Notes: generated from the sequence alone by a model not told the origin. A DNA stretch of 64,000 nt from DAOUBP01 sp964474695 (GCA_964474695.1 CAYYTK010000016.1:1-64000), one strand, 5' to 3'; positions 34,555 to 42,788 are shown, counted from the stretch's first letter. A program made the numbers and translations.

Positions 34555-35313
34555 TCAGGGATTACCACTGGCGTTGGGGTCACTCGCCTGGCTGGCAGAT
34601 CCGATGGTGTAACCTACCCCGCGTATATTGAGGATGGTGCGCGGATGTGCGGGGTCCGGCTCGATCTTGGTGCGCAGGCGATGGATGTACCACTTGACGA
34701 TCTGGCGTGCTTCGTGTTGGTGCTCGGGCGCATACCCCTGGATGACGTTTACCAGTTCCTTGGGGGGCACGGTTCGATGCGCGTTTTCGATCAGATACGC
34801 CAGCAGGCTGAACTCGGCCGGCGCCAGCTCGACCGGTTGGCCGGCGCAAGACACAAGACATTTGTCCAGGTCGAGGATCAAGTGACCATGCCGCAACCGA
34901 CGCGCAGGTGGTTCTTCAGGCGACTGGGTGCCGCGTGTCTGTCGCTGGGCCAGCGCTTCGCGTACGGCCGTCAACAGGACTTCTGGCTCGGCCGGCTTCA
35001 GCAGATAGCCGTCCACGCCCTCACGGATGGCGGCCATGGCGGACTCCAGCGACCCGTGCGCGGTCAGGATGACGACCGCCATCCCCGGCCAGCGCCAGCG
35101 GATGCCTTCGAGCACGCGCAGACCGTCCACACGCGTGCCCAGGTTGAGGTCCAGGATCGCCAGGTCAAACGGCTCATCGCGCAGCAAATTCAGTGCTGCG
35201 TCCCCGCTTTCTGCAGTAACCACAGCATGCCCGGCGCGGCGTAATGTTTCGGCCAGGGTGAAACGCACGCCCGCATCGTCGTCCACTATCAGCGTACGGA
35301 TGACGTCACCCAT
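34555..35313 (-). CDS. Response regulator, receiver + OmpR-type winged helix
   Basis: A 252-residue regulator. Receiver (1-125): RTLIVDDDAGVRFTLAETLR, phospho-Asp in DLAILDLNLGTRVDGLRVLE, ILTAHGS and the conserved Lys in YLLKPAEPEV. OmpR/PhoB winged-helix domain (about 150-245): LAPAEFSLLAYLIENAHRTV and PRTILNIRGVGYTIG. Start ATG 35313 has GGAGGGATCAG upstream and overlaps the kinase gene by 8 bp, so the two form a cognate pair. Confidence 0.92.
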   Translation of the reverse strand: MGDVIRTLIVDDDAGVRFTLAETLRRAGHAVVTAESGDAALNLLRDEPFDLAILDLNLGTRVDGLRVLEGIRWRWPGMAVVILTAHGSLESAMAAIREGVDGYLLKPAEPEVLLTAVREALAQRQTRGTQSPEEPPARRLRHGHLILDLDKCLVSCAGQPVELAPAEFSLLAYLIENAHRTVPPKELVNVIQGYAPEHQHEARQIVKWYIHRLRTKIEPDPAHPRTILNIRGVGYTIGSASQASDPNASGNP

Positions 35314-36985
35314 CTGATCCCTCCGGAAGTATGGGGAGCCACACAATGAACGTTGTCCCCTGGCCAGGACGGCTGTGCGCCTCGATGCTGCCGTGGTGCC
35401 GTTCGACGATGGTGCGGCTGGTGAACAGCCCCAGACCCAGGCCTTTCTTCTTGGTAGTGTAGAACGGCTCGAATACTCGCTCCAGCACTGCAGGGGGTAT
35501 CCCGGCGCCCGAGTCGCGCACTGCCACGCGTACCCCGGCCGGATTTCTACTCTGCGTTGAGCGGATCATCAACTGTCCACCTTGGGGCATGGCATCTATC
35601 GCGTTCAGCAATAGATTGAGAAACACCTGGCGGATGCGGTCGGCCACGACCAACAGAGGCGGCAGCCGGCGTGCCGGCCGCCAGACGACCTGAATGCCCT
35701 GCTCGGTGCATTTGGGCGTACTTAGGGTGAGCAGTTGCGAAAGCATGTCGTTGAGATCCACCACTTCCGGCTGCTCTGGCTGGGAGACTGTCTGTAGATC
35801 GCGCAGTTGAGCCACGGTGCGGGCGACGCGGTGCAGTTCTTCGCGCGCTACAGCCAGGTAGCGGCCTGCCTCGGCAGGCTCCGCCAGCGTCTCCTCGGCC
35901 AGCCCCAGGCAGCCGATGATGGATTGGAGTGGATTGTTGATCTCATGGGCCAATGAGGCGCCCAGGCGCCCGGTGATGGCCAGTTTTTCGGCCTCGATGA
36001 GCGCGCCCTGCGTCTTCCGCGCTTCGGTGACATCTTCGATCATGACTACCGCCAGGTTGCCCGCTTCCGGCGCAGCGCGCACTTGAGCCAACGTCATATG
36101 CGCCCAGATCCTCGGGCCATCCTTGCGTCGCAAGGTAATATCTGACCTGAAAGGCAGCTTCTGCGCGGTCAGCGCTGCATCCAGGCGACGATTGACGTCA
36201 AGATGGTCTGCGCCAGCGGCCAGCAGATCGGTAAAGGTCCTCTCCTGCAACTCCGCCTCGCCGTAGCCGAGCAGCTCCTGCAGCGCCGGATTGGCCTGCA
36301 AGAGCTGGCCGCCGGGCGTCGCCAGCAACATGCCGATGGGCGCGGCTGCGAAGATGGCGCGCAGGCGCGCCTCGCTGAGGCGCAGCGCAGCCGTTCGTTC
36401 AGCCACCCGCGTTTCCAGCTCCTCGGCATGGCGGCGATTCTGTTCGTGGAGGCGGGCGTCCACGATGGCGACGGCGAGTTGATCGGCGATGTCGGCGATT
36501 GCCTCCAGATCTGCCTGGGGCGGCGCCTCCGGGTGTTCCGAACCGAACGTCAGCGCGCCGATCACCTGGCCCTCGGTGACAAGTGGGAAGCTGGCATAGC
36601 AGCGCACCCCTTCACTCCGCAGCAGTTCAACCCAGGGATGTGTAAAGGGTGCGGCGCTCAGGTCCGCCACCAGGTACGGCTGGCCCTGGGGCGAGTCGCC
36701 GAGGAAGACCGCCCGGCTGAGTTGCGCCCGAGCCCCGGCTCGCAGTTGGAGCCCCGTGTCGCTGCTGGTGGCCAGCAACAGCACCTCATCGGCTTGGAAA
36801 TCGAAGAGGGCCACGCTGGCGCGCAGGCAGGGCACGAGCTCGCGCAGGCCGCGGAGCGCTGTGTCGGCGGTTTGGTCGACCGACTGGGCGCGGAGGACCG
36901 CGCAGTCTATCTCGCGCAGCAGCCGCAGCCGCTCGCGATACCGCTGGGCGTCGTGGGTCGCGGTCGCTCTTGCGTCCTGGATCAT
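35306..36985 (-). CDS. Sensor histidine kinase with GAF and PAS domains
   Basis: A 559-residue cytoplasmic kinase without membrane helices. GAF domain about 20-185 (SEGVRCYASFPLVTEGQVIG), PAS domain about 205-340 (LRAIFAAAPIGMLLATPGGQ), HisKA with H-box GASLAHEINNPLQSIIGCL, and an HATPase with N-box NLLLNAIDAMPQGG and glycine loops DSGAGIPP and KGLGLGLFTSRTIVERHHGS. ATG at 36985 is preferred: GGAGG lies 4 nt upstream, and a TATAAT (37007-37002 on the minus strand) just before it gives a short leader. It probably phosphorylates the adjacent OmpR-type regulator. Confidence 0.9.
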   Translation of the reverse strand: MIQDARATATHDAQRYRERLRLLREIDCAVLRAQSVDQTADTALRGLRELVPCLRASVALFDFQADEVLLLATSSDTGLQLRAGARAQLSRAVFLGDSPQGQPYLVADLSAAPFTHPWVELLRSEGVRCYASFPLVTEGQVIGALTFGSEHPEAPPQADLEAIADIADQLAVAIVDARLHEQNRRHAEELETRVAERTAALRLSEARLRAIFAAAPIGMLLATPGGQLLQANPALQELLGYGEAELQERTFTDLLAAGADHLDVNRRLDAALTAQKLPFRSDITLRRKDGPRIWAHMTLAQVRAAPEAGNLAVVMIEDVTEARKTQGALIEAEKLAITGRLGASLAHEINNPLQSIIGCLGLAEETLAEPAEAGRYLAVAREELHRVARTVAQLRDLQTVSQPEQPEVVDLNDMLSQLLTLSTPKCTEQGIQVVWRPARRLPPLLVVADRIRQVFLNLLLNAIDAMPQGGQLMIRSTQSRNPAGVRVAVRDSGAGIPPAVLERVFEPFYTTKKKGLGLGLFTSRTIVERHHGSIEAHSRPGQGTTFIVWLPILPEGSDG

Positions 36986-37001
36986 GTATCCTCCGGGGCG
37001 C

Positions 37002-37007
37002 ATTATA
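37002..37007 (-). promoter_or_regulatory. Candidate -10 box of the kinase/regulator operon
   Basis: TATAAT on the minus strand, 17 bp before the chosen kinase start codon; no good -35 was found (closest GTGAAG). The 153-bp gap to the divergent asparagine-synthase-like gene holds no other recognised feature. Confidence 0.3.
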
Positions 37008-37138
37008 ACACAGTGCTTCCCAGTCTTCACTAACGGCGAACAACCGGACCCGGCAGCAATGCCAACCAAATCCAGCCGTTCCCGGCGACTTTTGCCCGTA
37101 TGATTAGGGCCAGGAAACTCGAGATAGGAGTCACACAC

Positions 37139-38488
37139 ATGGCGGGAATTGCAGGTATCAACGCGACTGGCAAGCACGCCCTGGTCGATCAGATGCTGAA
37201 CAGGTTGCGTCACCGGGGACCGTCCGGACGCGTCATCGTTGAGACCGAAACAGCCACCTTAGGCCTGGTGTACTCGGCAGCGGAGGCCGGTGTAGCTGAA
37301 GACCTGGAGCAGCGGGGCGTCGCGCGGGACGGCGAGGGCCACAGCCGCCTGGCCGAGGCGCGCAGCGTGGGCGATCGCCTGGCCTTGACGCGCGACGCGT
37401 TGGGTGTTGCGCCGCTGTACTACGGCCGGTGGACCGATGGCACATTGTGCTTTGCATCCGAGGTGAAGGTGCTTCTGCCGTTCACTCGCAACATCCACGA
37501 GCTGCCTCCAGCCAGCATGTACGATGGCGTCCAGATGCAGACTTACTTCCAGCTAGCGGAGCAAGCGCACCTGAACGCTTCGCCCTCACGCCTGGCCCAG
37601 GAGTTGCGTCGCCGCCTGACCGCGGCGGTGGATCGGCGGATCGGCGGTGGCGAGGTCGGCTCCTGGCTGTCAGGTGGTCTCGATTCCAGCGCCATCGCCG
37701 CCCTGGCCCGGCCGTACGTGGATCGGCTGCACACCTTTGCGGCTGGCGTCGAAGGCGCCCCCGACCTGGCGTTCGCGGCCGAAGTGGCCGGATTCATCGG
37801 CTCGGATCACCACGAAGTCACCGTTGACTTCGCCCAGATGTCGGCTGCCTTGCCCAAGGTCATCTACCATCTGGAGTCCTTCGACGCGCTGCTGGTGCGG
37901 TCGAGCATCACGAACTACCTGGTGGCGCAGGCCGCGGCCGAATACGTTCCGGCGGTCTTCTCCGGCGAGGGCGGGGATGAGTTGTTCGCGGGCTACGCGT
38001 ATCTCAAGACCCTTGAGCCTGCCGCCCTGCCCGCTGAGCTGATTGACATCATCGGACGGCTGCACAACACGGCGCTGCAGCGCGTGGATCGCTGCGCCTC
38101 CGCGCACGGCACGGTTGCACATGTGCCGTTTCTCGCCCCTGAGGTGGTGGCGTTGGCCTTGCAGATCCCGGTCGAGTTCAAGCTACGGGATGGCGTAGAA
38201 AAGTGGATCTTGCGCCGCGCCCTGGACGGCGTGCTGCCGGAGTCAGTGCTGGTGCGCACCAAGGCCAAGTTCTGGGAGGGCGCCGGAGCAGGTGACCTGC
38301 TGGCCCAGCATGCCGAGAAGCGGATCACTGATGCTGACTTTGCCGCAGAGCGGATCCTGCCCAATGGCTGGACCCTGAACACCAAGGAGGAACTGCTCTA
38401 CTATCGCATCTTTCGCGAGCATTTTGGCGATCTGGGTGATTTGACCTGGATGGGGCGCACAAAAGGCGCGTCGCGCGCTGAGATATAA
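37139..38488 (+). CDS. Asparagine synthase-like protein lacking the N-terminal glutaminase cysteine
   Basis: A 449-residue protein with the two-domain layout of class II asparagine synthetases. The N-terminal domain starts MAGIAGINATGKHALVDQML with LRHRGPSG and ALTRDALGVAPLYYG recognisable, but the catalytic Cys2 (MCGI in active enzymes) is Ala. The synthetase domain keeps the PP-loop SWLSGGLDSSAIAAL, FSGEGGDELFAGYAYLK and KWILRRALDG. It may use free ammonia or another nucleophile, or activate a different carboxylate. ATG at 37139 has ATAGGAG 8 nt upstream. It is followed at 12 bp by the tandem DarA-like gene, so they may form an operon. Confidence 0.85.
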   Translation: MAGIAGINATGKHALVDQMLNRLRHRGPSGRVIVETETATLGLVYSAAEAGVAEDLEQRGVARDGEGHSRLAEARSVGDRLALTRDALGVAPLYYGRWTDGTLCFASEVKVLLPFTRNIHELPPASMYDGVQMQTYFQLAEQAHLNASPSRLAQELRRRLTAAVDRRIGGGEVGSWLSGGLDSSAIAALARPYVDRLHTFAAGVEGAPDLAFAAEVAGFIGSDHHEVTVDFAQMSAALPKVIYHLESFDALLVRSSITNYLVAQAAAEYVPAVFSGEGGDELFAGYAYLKTLEPAALPAELIDIIGRLHNTALQRVDRCASAHGTVAHVPFLAPEVVALALQIPVEFKLRDGVEKWILRRALDGVLPESVLVRTKAKFWEGAGAGDLLAQHAEKRITDADFAAERILPNGWTLNTKEELLYYRIFREHFGDLGDLTWMGRTKGASRAEI

Positions 38489-38500
38489 AGGAGCGAGAAC

Positions 38501-39211
38501 GTGCAGCTGCTTATGGTGGTCGTTCAGGCAGACGACGCCGATGTCCTGACTTCGAGACTCGTGGAGCAAGGACTGCGTGTCACGCGGATCGATTCCGTGG
38601 GCAGCTTCTTGATGCGCGGTAACGTGACGATCCTGCTGGGCCTCCAAGACGAACAGGTCGAGGTAGCGCTAGAGACCATACGCGCCACCTGTCGAGTGCG
38701 AACGACCCACATCAGCGCGTTGCCAGTCGCCGAAGTGCCAGGTCTCTCATTCGTCGTCACAATGCCGCTGGAAGCGCAAGTGGGGGGCGCAGTGGTGTTC
38801 AGCATTCCCGTGAAGCGTTTCTACCGGCTCATGGGGGGGATGGCCCCTGCGACTGCGGACCTGCGACATCCGCTGTCAGATCACGCCGGGGATGGTGGTG
38901 CGGCGACAACAGGAGGAGGCGCAATGGATTTAGTTGTGGCGATAGTGCAAAACGAAGACAGCGGCTCGGCTGTCGGCGGGCTGGTTGCGGCTGGCTATCA
39001 GGTTACACGTCTGAACACCGCAGGAGGTTTCTTGCGCCGGAGCAATGCCACTCTGTTGGTCGGCGTCGAGAGCGACCGGGTGGATGACGTGGTGGATATC
39101 ATTCAGGAACGTTGCCAGCTTCGCGCTGACGTTCACCCGCCTGAGGCGGGAATGCCGGCGCACAGCGCCACGGTCTTTGTACTGGAGGCGAGCCGTTTCG
39201 CGCGTATATAG
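38501..39211 (+). CDS. Tandem cyclic-di-AMP receptor (DarA/PstA-like) protein
   Basis: A 236-residue protein of two PII-like c-di-AMP receptor domains (about 1-108 and 142-236) joined by a Gly/Ala linker. Each copy shows the family hallmark: VTRIDSVGSFLMRGNVTILL and VTRLNTAGGFLRRSNATLLV, followed by a hydrophobic TVFVLEASRF-type strand (GAVVFSIPVKRF in copy 1). Single-domain DarA/PstA forms a trimer; a fused pair changes that stoichiometry. GTG at 38501 follows AAAGGAG. A second in-frame ATG at 38924 has its own strong AGGAGGAGGCGCA site, so a free second domain may also be made, or two genes were joined. Downstream are a PII-like protein and a cation exchanger. Confidence 0.85.
   Translation: MQLLMVVVQADDADVLTSRLVEQGLRVTRIDSVGSFLMRGNVTILLGLQDEQVEVALETIRATCRVRTTHISALPVAEVPGLSFVVTMPLEAQVGGAVVFSIPVKRFYRLMGGMAPATADLRHPLSDHAGDGGAATTGGGAMDLVVAIVQNEDSGSAVGGLVAAGYQVTRLNTAGGFLRRSNATLLVGVESDRVDDVVDIIQERCQLRADVHPPEAGMPAHSATVFVLEASRFARI
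38912..38926 (+). promoter_or_regulatory. Internal ribosome-binding site and start codon inside the tandem DarA-like gene
   Basis: GGAGGAGG (38912-38919) lies 4 nt before an in-frame ATG at 38924, exactly where the second receptor domain begins (MDLVVAIVQNED). The sequence before it reads as a low-complexity linker, as if a former intergenic region had become coding. Confidence 0.6.
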
Positions 39212-39351
39212 GTATCCGCCTGGCGTGCATCATCCACCGCACCGATTACTGGCGCCGCGGCCGCACGTTGGAGAAGCTGGGCATTGATCGCCTCAGCGTC
39301 GGCGAGCTCACGCAATTTGTGATCGATGGCCAGCGTGATTGGGATAGTTGA
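39212..39351 (+). pseudogene. Short C-terminal remnant, possibly of an opine/NAD-type dehydrogenase
   Basis: In the gap after the DarA-like gene one frame reads IHRTDYWRRGRTLEKLGIDR and LSVGELTQFVIDGQRDWDS before a TGA. The RTLEKLGIDRLSVGEL pattern resembles the C-terminal end of octopine/nopaline-type NAD dehydrogenases. No start or upstream domain is present, so it is a fragment if real. Confidence 0.35.
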
Positions 39352-39384
39352 AGGTCCTTCCACCTATGAGGAGGCAAGAGCGAA

Positions 39385-39765
39385 ATGTATATGGTGATGC
39401 TTGTTTTGGATGATACCGACCACCTGGACGCTGTGCTCGATGCCTGGTACGCGGCGGGGGTCGGCGGCGCGACGATTGCCGAGACCACGGGGTTCCACCG
39501 GCGCAGGGCGCGGCGCGGTCACATTGCAGCGCGCTACGCGTTGGGCGGTATGGTGTCCGGCGGTGAGACGTGCAACTACACCCTCTGGGCCATCGTGCCG
39601 GACGAGGAAACGGTTCAGCGTTGTCTGGCAACCGCTGAGACGGTCGTCGGCGACCTGGATGGGCCGAACACGGGCGTGCTGGCGGCATGGCCTCTCGCCG
39701 TGGTCAAAGGCGTACCACCCACAACCGCAATCGCTGATGGTCAGGAGGGGAAATGGTCTGGCTGA
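39385..39765 (+). CDS. PII-like regulatory protein
   Basis: A 126-residue protein with the small alpha/beta fold of PII-like proteins: MYMVMLVLDDTDHLDAVLDA, GVGGATIAETTGF and a C-terminal VGDLDGPNTGVLAAWPLAVV strand. The canonical PII T-loop is absent, so the ligand is unknown; PII-like proteins commonly bind adenine nucleotides. AGGAGG lies about 14 nt upstream. Its end overlaps the CaCA exchanger start by 13 bp, a strong sign that it regulates that transporter. Confidence 0.75.
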   Translation: MYMVMLVLDDTDHLDAVLDAWYAAGVGGATIAETTGFHRRRARRGHIAARYALGGMVSGGETCNYTLWAIVPDEETVQRCLATAETVVGDLDGPNTGVLAAWPLAVVKGVPPTTAIADGQEGKWSG

Positions 39766-40742
39766 TCTTCCTCGGCAGTTCAGCCGTGATCGTGCTGGCC
39801 GCGATGCAGTTGGCGAAATACGGCGATGCCATTGCTGAACGGACGAAACTCGGCGGCATGTTTGTGGGCACGCTGCTGATGGCCGGCGCCACATCCCTGC
39901 CGGAGCTATTGACGGGTATCAACTCGCTGAGCCAGGGTGTGCCGAACCTGGCCGCCGGCAACTTGCTGGGCAGCAACATGTTTAATATGTTCGTGCTGGC
40001 CGTGCTGGACGTTTTGTTTCGGCAGGCGCGCGTCCTCCGCCGGGTCGCGATGCGCCATGCCCTTACGGCGAGCCTGGCGACACTGCTGATCGGGATGGCG
40101 GCCTTTTTCTTGCTGGCTGACCTGGACCTGCGGATCGGCTGGGTGGGCCTGGACAGCCTGCTGCTGCTGGTCACCTACGTGGTTGGCGCGCGCCTGATCC
40201 AGTCGGGCAACCCGGGGACCGGCGACGAAGCGACCCCGGAGGCTGAGCTGGAGGGCGTGCCGAGCCTGCGCCATGCGCTGATCGGCTTCTGCGTGGCGGC
40301 CGGCGTTCTGGTTGCAGTCACGCCGCAGCTCGTGCGCAGCAGCGCGGCGATCGCCGAGCTCACCGGCCTGGGGACGGGCTTCGTCGGCACGACCCTGGTC
40401 GCGATGGTCACTTCTCTGCCCGAGCTGGCGACCACCATCGCGGCGGTGCGCATCGGCGCCTTCGACCTGGCCATCGGCAATCTGTTCGGCTCCAATGCAT
40501 TCAATGTTGTTGCGTTGGGCCTGACTGATTTCTTCTATCTGCCGGGACGCTTCCTGGGTGCGATCGATCCCACTTTTGCGCTGGTGGCGCTGTTGGGGCT
40601 GATCCTCACCAGCCTGGGATTGATCGGCAACCTGGCGCGCGTCGAGCGCCGGCTGCTCTTCATCGAGATCGACGCAGCGATTATCTTTCTGGTGTACCTC
40701 GGAGGCATGTGGTTCTTGTATGTGCGTGGGATCGGTGCATGA
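39753..40742 (+). CDS. Sodium/calcium exchanger family protein (CaCA, YrbG-like)
   Basis: A 329-residue membrane protein with about ten helices in two inverted halves. Alpha repeats: MAGATSLPELLTGINSLSQG with GNLLGSNMFNMFV, and MVTSLPELATTIAAVRIG with GNLFGSNAFNVVALG. These repeats bind the transported ion; the Glu residues are present. Start is within the PII-like gene, so the two are translated together. Likely exchanges Na+ or H+ for Ca2+ or another divalent cation. Confidence 0.93.
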   Translation: MVWLIFLGSSAVIVLAAMQLAKYGDAIAERTKLGGMFVGTLLMAGATSLPELLTGINSLSQGVPNLAAGNLLGSNMFNMFVLAVLDVLFRQARVLRRVAMRHALTASLATLLIGMAAFFLLADLDLRIGWVGLDSLLLLVTYVVGARLIQSGNPGTGDEATPEAELEGVPSLRHALIGFCVAAGVLVAVTPQLVRSSAAIAELTGLGTGFVGTTLVAMVTSLPELATTIAAVRIGAFDLAIGNLFGSNAFNVVALGLTDFFYLPGRFLGAIDPTFALVALLGLILTSLGLIGNLARVERRLLFIEIDAAIIFLVYLGGMWFLYVRGIGA

Positions 40743-40931
40743 AAACTCACCAGGATGCCAACGAGCGGCGGAGGCAATGATCGTCAGTCGGAACCGGGGT
40801 TGATGCGGCGCACGAGGTGTGCCCGCTCTGTGCGGGTCTGCACAATCAGGAATACGCCTATCAGAGCAACTAAACGGCATCAATTGCGTATTGAAAACTG
40901 AACATACGTATTGCATTCTGGGAGGTATTGC

Positions 40932-41273
40932 ATGGGTAACTTTCTTCTCACCTGGCTCATCACTGCGCTGAGCCTGCTGATCATCTCTGCCCTGCGCCTG
41001 GGCCTCGAGATCAAAGGGCTTGGCACCACGCTCATAGCCGCATTGGTGCTCGGCATCTTGAACGCGATCCTACGGCCTATCCTGGGCTTCCTGACCCTTC
41101 CGATCACGGTTCTGACGCTGGGGCTGTTCGCCCTGGTGCTGAACGCGGCAATGATCATGCTAATGGCCGCCGTGGTTAAGGGAGTCCACCTGCGCAACGG
41201 CTTCTGGGGCGCGCTCATCGCATCAATCGTGTTGAGTATCCTCAACGCGATCATCTTTGCCATCGTCAAGTAA
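40932..41273 (+). CDS. Phage holin superfamily IV-like membrane protein (four helices)
   Basis: A 113-residue protein, four helices (FLLTWLITALSLLIISAL; LIAALVLGILNAIL; LTLGLFALVLNAAMIMLMA; GALIASIVLSILNAIIFAI). The repeated ILNAI motifs fit the small YvlD/holin-IV family, usually a chromosomal membrane protein rather than a lysis gene. GGGAGGT lies 7 nt before ATG 40932. The 189-bp gap before it (40743-40931) shows no recognised gene. Confidence 0.8.
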   Translation: MGNFLLTWLITALSLLIISALRLGLEIKGLGTTLIAALVLGILNAILRPILGFLTLPITVLTLGLFALVLNAAMIMLMAAVVKGVHLRNGFWGALIASIVLSILNAIIFAIVK

Positions 41274-41285
41274 GCGGCCTTGCAC

Positions 41286-41705
41286 ATGAAAAGCTATCGC
41301 AAGGAGCTCTGGTTCAACATCCCTGGCCGCCGCGGGTTTGTCAACATCACCCCACAGGTGAAGGCTACGCTGCTGGAGAGCGGCATCAAAGAGGGCCTTT
41401 GCCTGGTGAACGCGATGCATATCACCGCTTCGGTGTTCATCAACGATGACGAGGGCGGCCTCCACCATGACTACGAGATCTGGCTGGAGAGGCTCGCGCC
41501 GCACGAGCCGGTGAGCGGCTATTGGCACAACCGCACCGGCGAGGATAACGCGGACGCGCACATGAAGCGCCAGGTGATGGGCAGCGAGGTTGTGGTCGCG
41601 GTGACCGACGGCAAGCTGGACTTCGGGCCGTGGGAGCAGATCTTCTACGGTGAGTTCGACGGCGGCCGGCGGAAGCGGGTGTTGGTGAAGATCATCGGCG
41701 AATGA
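41286..41705 (+). CDS. YjbQ/UPF0047 family protein (secondary thiamine-phosphate synthase-type)
   Basis: A 139-residue single-domain protein. Signature: NAMHITASVFINDDEGGLHH, YWHNRTGEDNADAHMKRQVM, then PWEQIFYGEFDGGRRKRVLV. Members can complement thiamine-phosphate synthase mutants, but their main role is unclear. The start follows the holin-like gene by 12 bp, so both are probably co-transcribed. Confidence 0.9.
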   Translation: MKSYRKELWFNIPGRRGFVNITPQVKATLLESGIKEGLCLVNAMHITASVFINDDEGGLHHDYEIWLERLAPHEPVSGYWHNRTGEDNADAHMKRQVMGSEVVVAVTDGKLDFGPWEQIFYGEFDGGRRKRVLVKIIGE

Positions 41706-41840
41706 TGGAGTCGAGCCGATTAGGGTCAGCAGGAGGCTGGTGGCAATCGTGGCAACCTTGCGCGACCAGCCCAACTCCTCATTCAGGAACGCGACCGACA
41801 CCTCCAAAAGCGAGAGCATCGCGCCGGTGGCTGCAATTGA
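41705..41840 (-). pseudogene. Fragment of a sodium:neurotransmitter (SNF/NSS) symporter
   Basis: The minus strand between YjbQ and the MetH-activation gene reads ATGAMLSLLEVSVAFLNEEL and GWSRKVATIATSLLLTLIGS, closely matching the NSS-family SAISLLE and ELGWSRKKA helix-loop region. Only about 45 codons remain, without start, stop or other helices. It shows that a transporter gene was lost here. Confidence 0.55.
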
Positions 41841-41871
41841 TTGGTGATGTGTTGCTAAGCCCACGGGATCA

Positions 41872-42567
41872 TCAGATGACCCCGTGCTTGCCGTGATACG
41901 GACAGCGGTCCGCCATAGTGCAGTAGTCGCAGTGGGTCGCGCCGGGCACACCCATCGGACGCGGACCGATGCCGGCCATCAGCGACAGGGACTTGATCGG
42001 CTGCATCAGCAGAGATTCGGTTAGCGACACCCCGATCGGTGTTGTGTCTAGTAGGCTGAAGATCACCGCCTGGTCCTTAACCGACCATTCTGATTCGCCG
42101 GGCGACAGGTACGTACTGATGTGCAGGCCTTGCCGCGCCGCGTCCGTCTCCAGCGAGTGGTAGAACAAACGGCTGAGTTGACCTACAGCCAGTGAGCCTA
42201 GCTGATCCAGCAACATGCTCCGCACGACCTCCCCAGCCTCCCTATACGCGTGGATGCGGTTGCTGATGGTCGGCCCAATCGTGCATACCCCGATCGCCAG
42301 GCGTTCGGCGCCGCCCATGACAGCCGTCACCGGCCCATTGCCGATGCGTTGGCCCCCCGCGAGGATGACCGTTTCATGGCGCATCTCCTGGACTGGGAAC
42401 GTGTCCCAGGCAACCGCCGGCTGCACCAGGTCGTTCAACTCCTCGAAGGTCGCGTCAAAGGCTGCGGTCATCCCTGGCCGGCGCAGGACACGCGTGAAGG
42501 TGTGGCCATATTGCTGCATGAACTGCGCCTGGTCTATCTTCAGTTGCCAATCACGCCTGATGGGCAT
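41872..42567 (-). CDS. Vitamin B12-dependent methionine synthase activation-domain-like protein
   Basis: A 231-residue soluble protein. Resembles the reactivation domain of MetH found as a separate gene in many anaerobes: LDQLGSLAVGQLSRLFYHSL, HISTYLSPGESEWSVKDQAV, VSLTESLLMQPIKSLSLMAG and a Cys-rich end CDYCTMADRCPYH. Such proteins are thought to bind SAM and help restore oxidised cobalamin. No methyltransferase is adjacent. The C-terminal cysteines could bind a metal cluster. A strong promoter lies about 115 bp upstream (42682-42709). Confidence 0.75.
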   Translation of the reverse strand: MPIRRDWQLKIDQAQFMQQYGHTFTRVLRRPGMTAAFDATFEELNDLVQPAVAWDTFPVQEMRHETVILAGGQRIGNGPVTAVMGGAERLAIGVCTIGPTISNRIHAYREAGEVVRSMLLDQLGSLAVGQLSRLFYHSLETDAARQGLHISTYLSPGESEWSVKDQAVIFSLLDTTPIGVSLTESLLMQPIKSLSLMAGIGPRPMGVPGATHCDYCTMADRCPYHGKHGVI

Positions 42568-42681
42568 GGGACTCCTCGTTTCCGCCGGAAGGGCTGCGCT
42601 GGTGAGGCAGCGGCGCTGAGCCAGGGCAACCGTAGCCTTCCAGACGATGTCGTACTATATGCCGGCAAGTCAGCGCAGATG

Positions 42682-42709
42682 ATCATACACTTATATATGG
42701 GCTTGTCAA
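42682..42709 (-). promoter_or_regulatory. Sigma70-type promoter of the MetH-activation-like gene
   Basis: On the minus strand TTGACA (42709-42704), 16-bp AT-rich spacer, TATGAT (42687-42682), about 115 bp before the ATG at 42567. The leader between has no obvious reading frame or riboswitch fold that I can identify. Confidence 0.6.
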
Positions 42710-42788
42710 ATCACGATTTTGGCCTTCTTGACCGTTCGATGTCCGCGTTGTAAACTTACCTCTCCGGCCGCTTATTGGTAATCAGAAA

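Noticed and set aside
40800..40880. Small zinc-ribbon fragment (HEVCPLCAGLHNQEYAYQ)
   Set aside because: Only about 25 codons between stops with one Cys pair and no start; too short to call.
40932..41273. Prophage lysis gene (holin)
   Set aside because: No phage neighbours; the four-helix family occurs widely as an ordinary chromosomal membrane protein.
41702..41896. Small + strand open frame after YjbQ
   Set aside because: Low-complexity composition, no ribosome-binding site, and the opposite strand has clear symporter homology.
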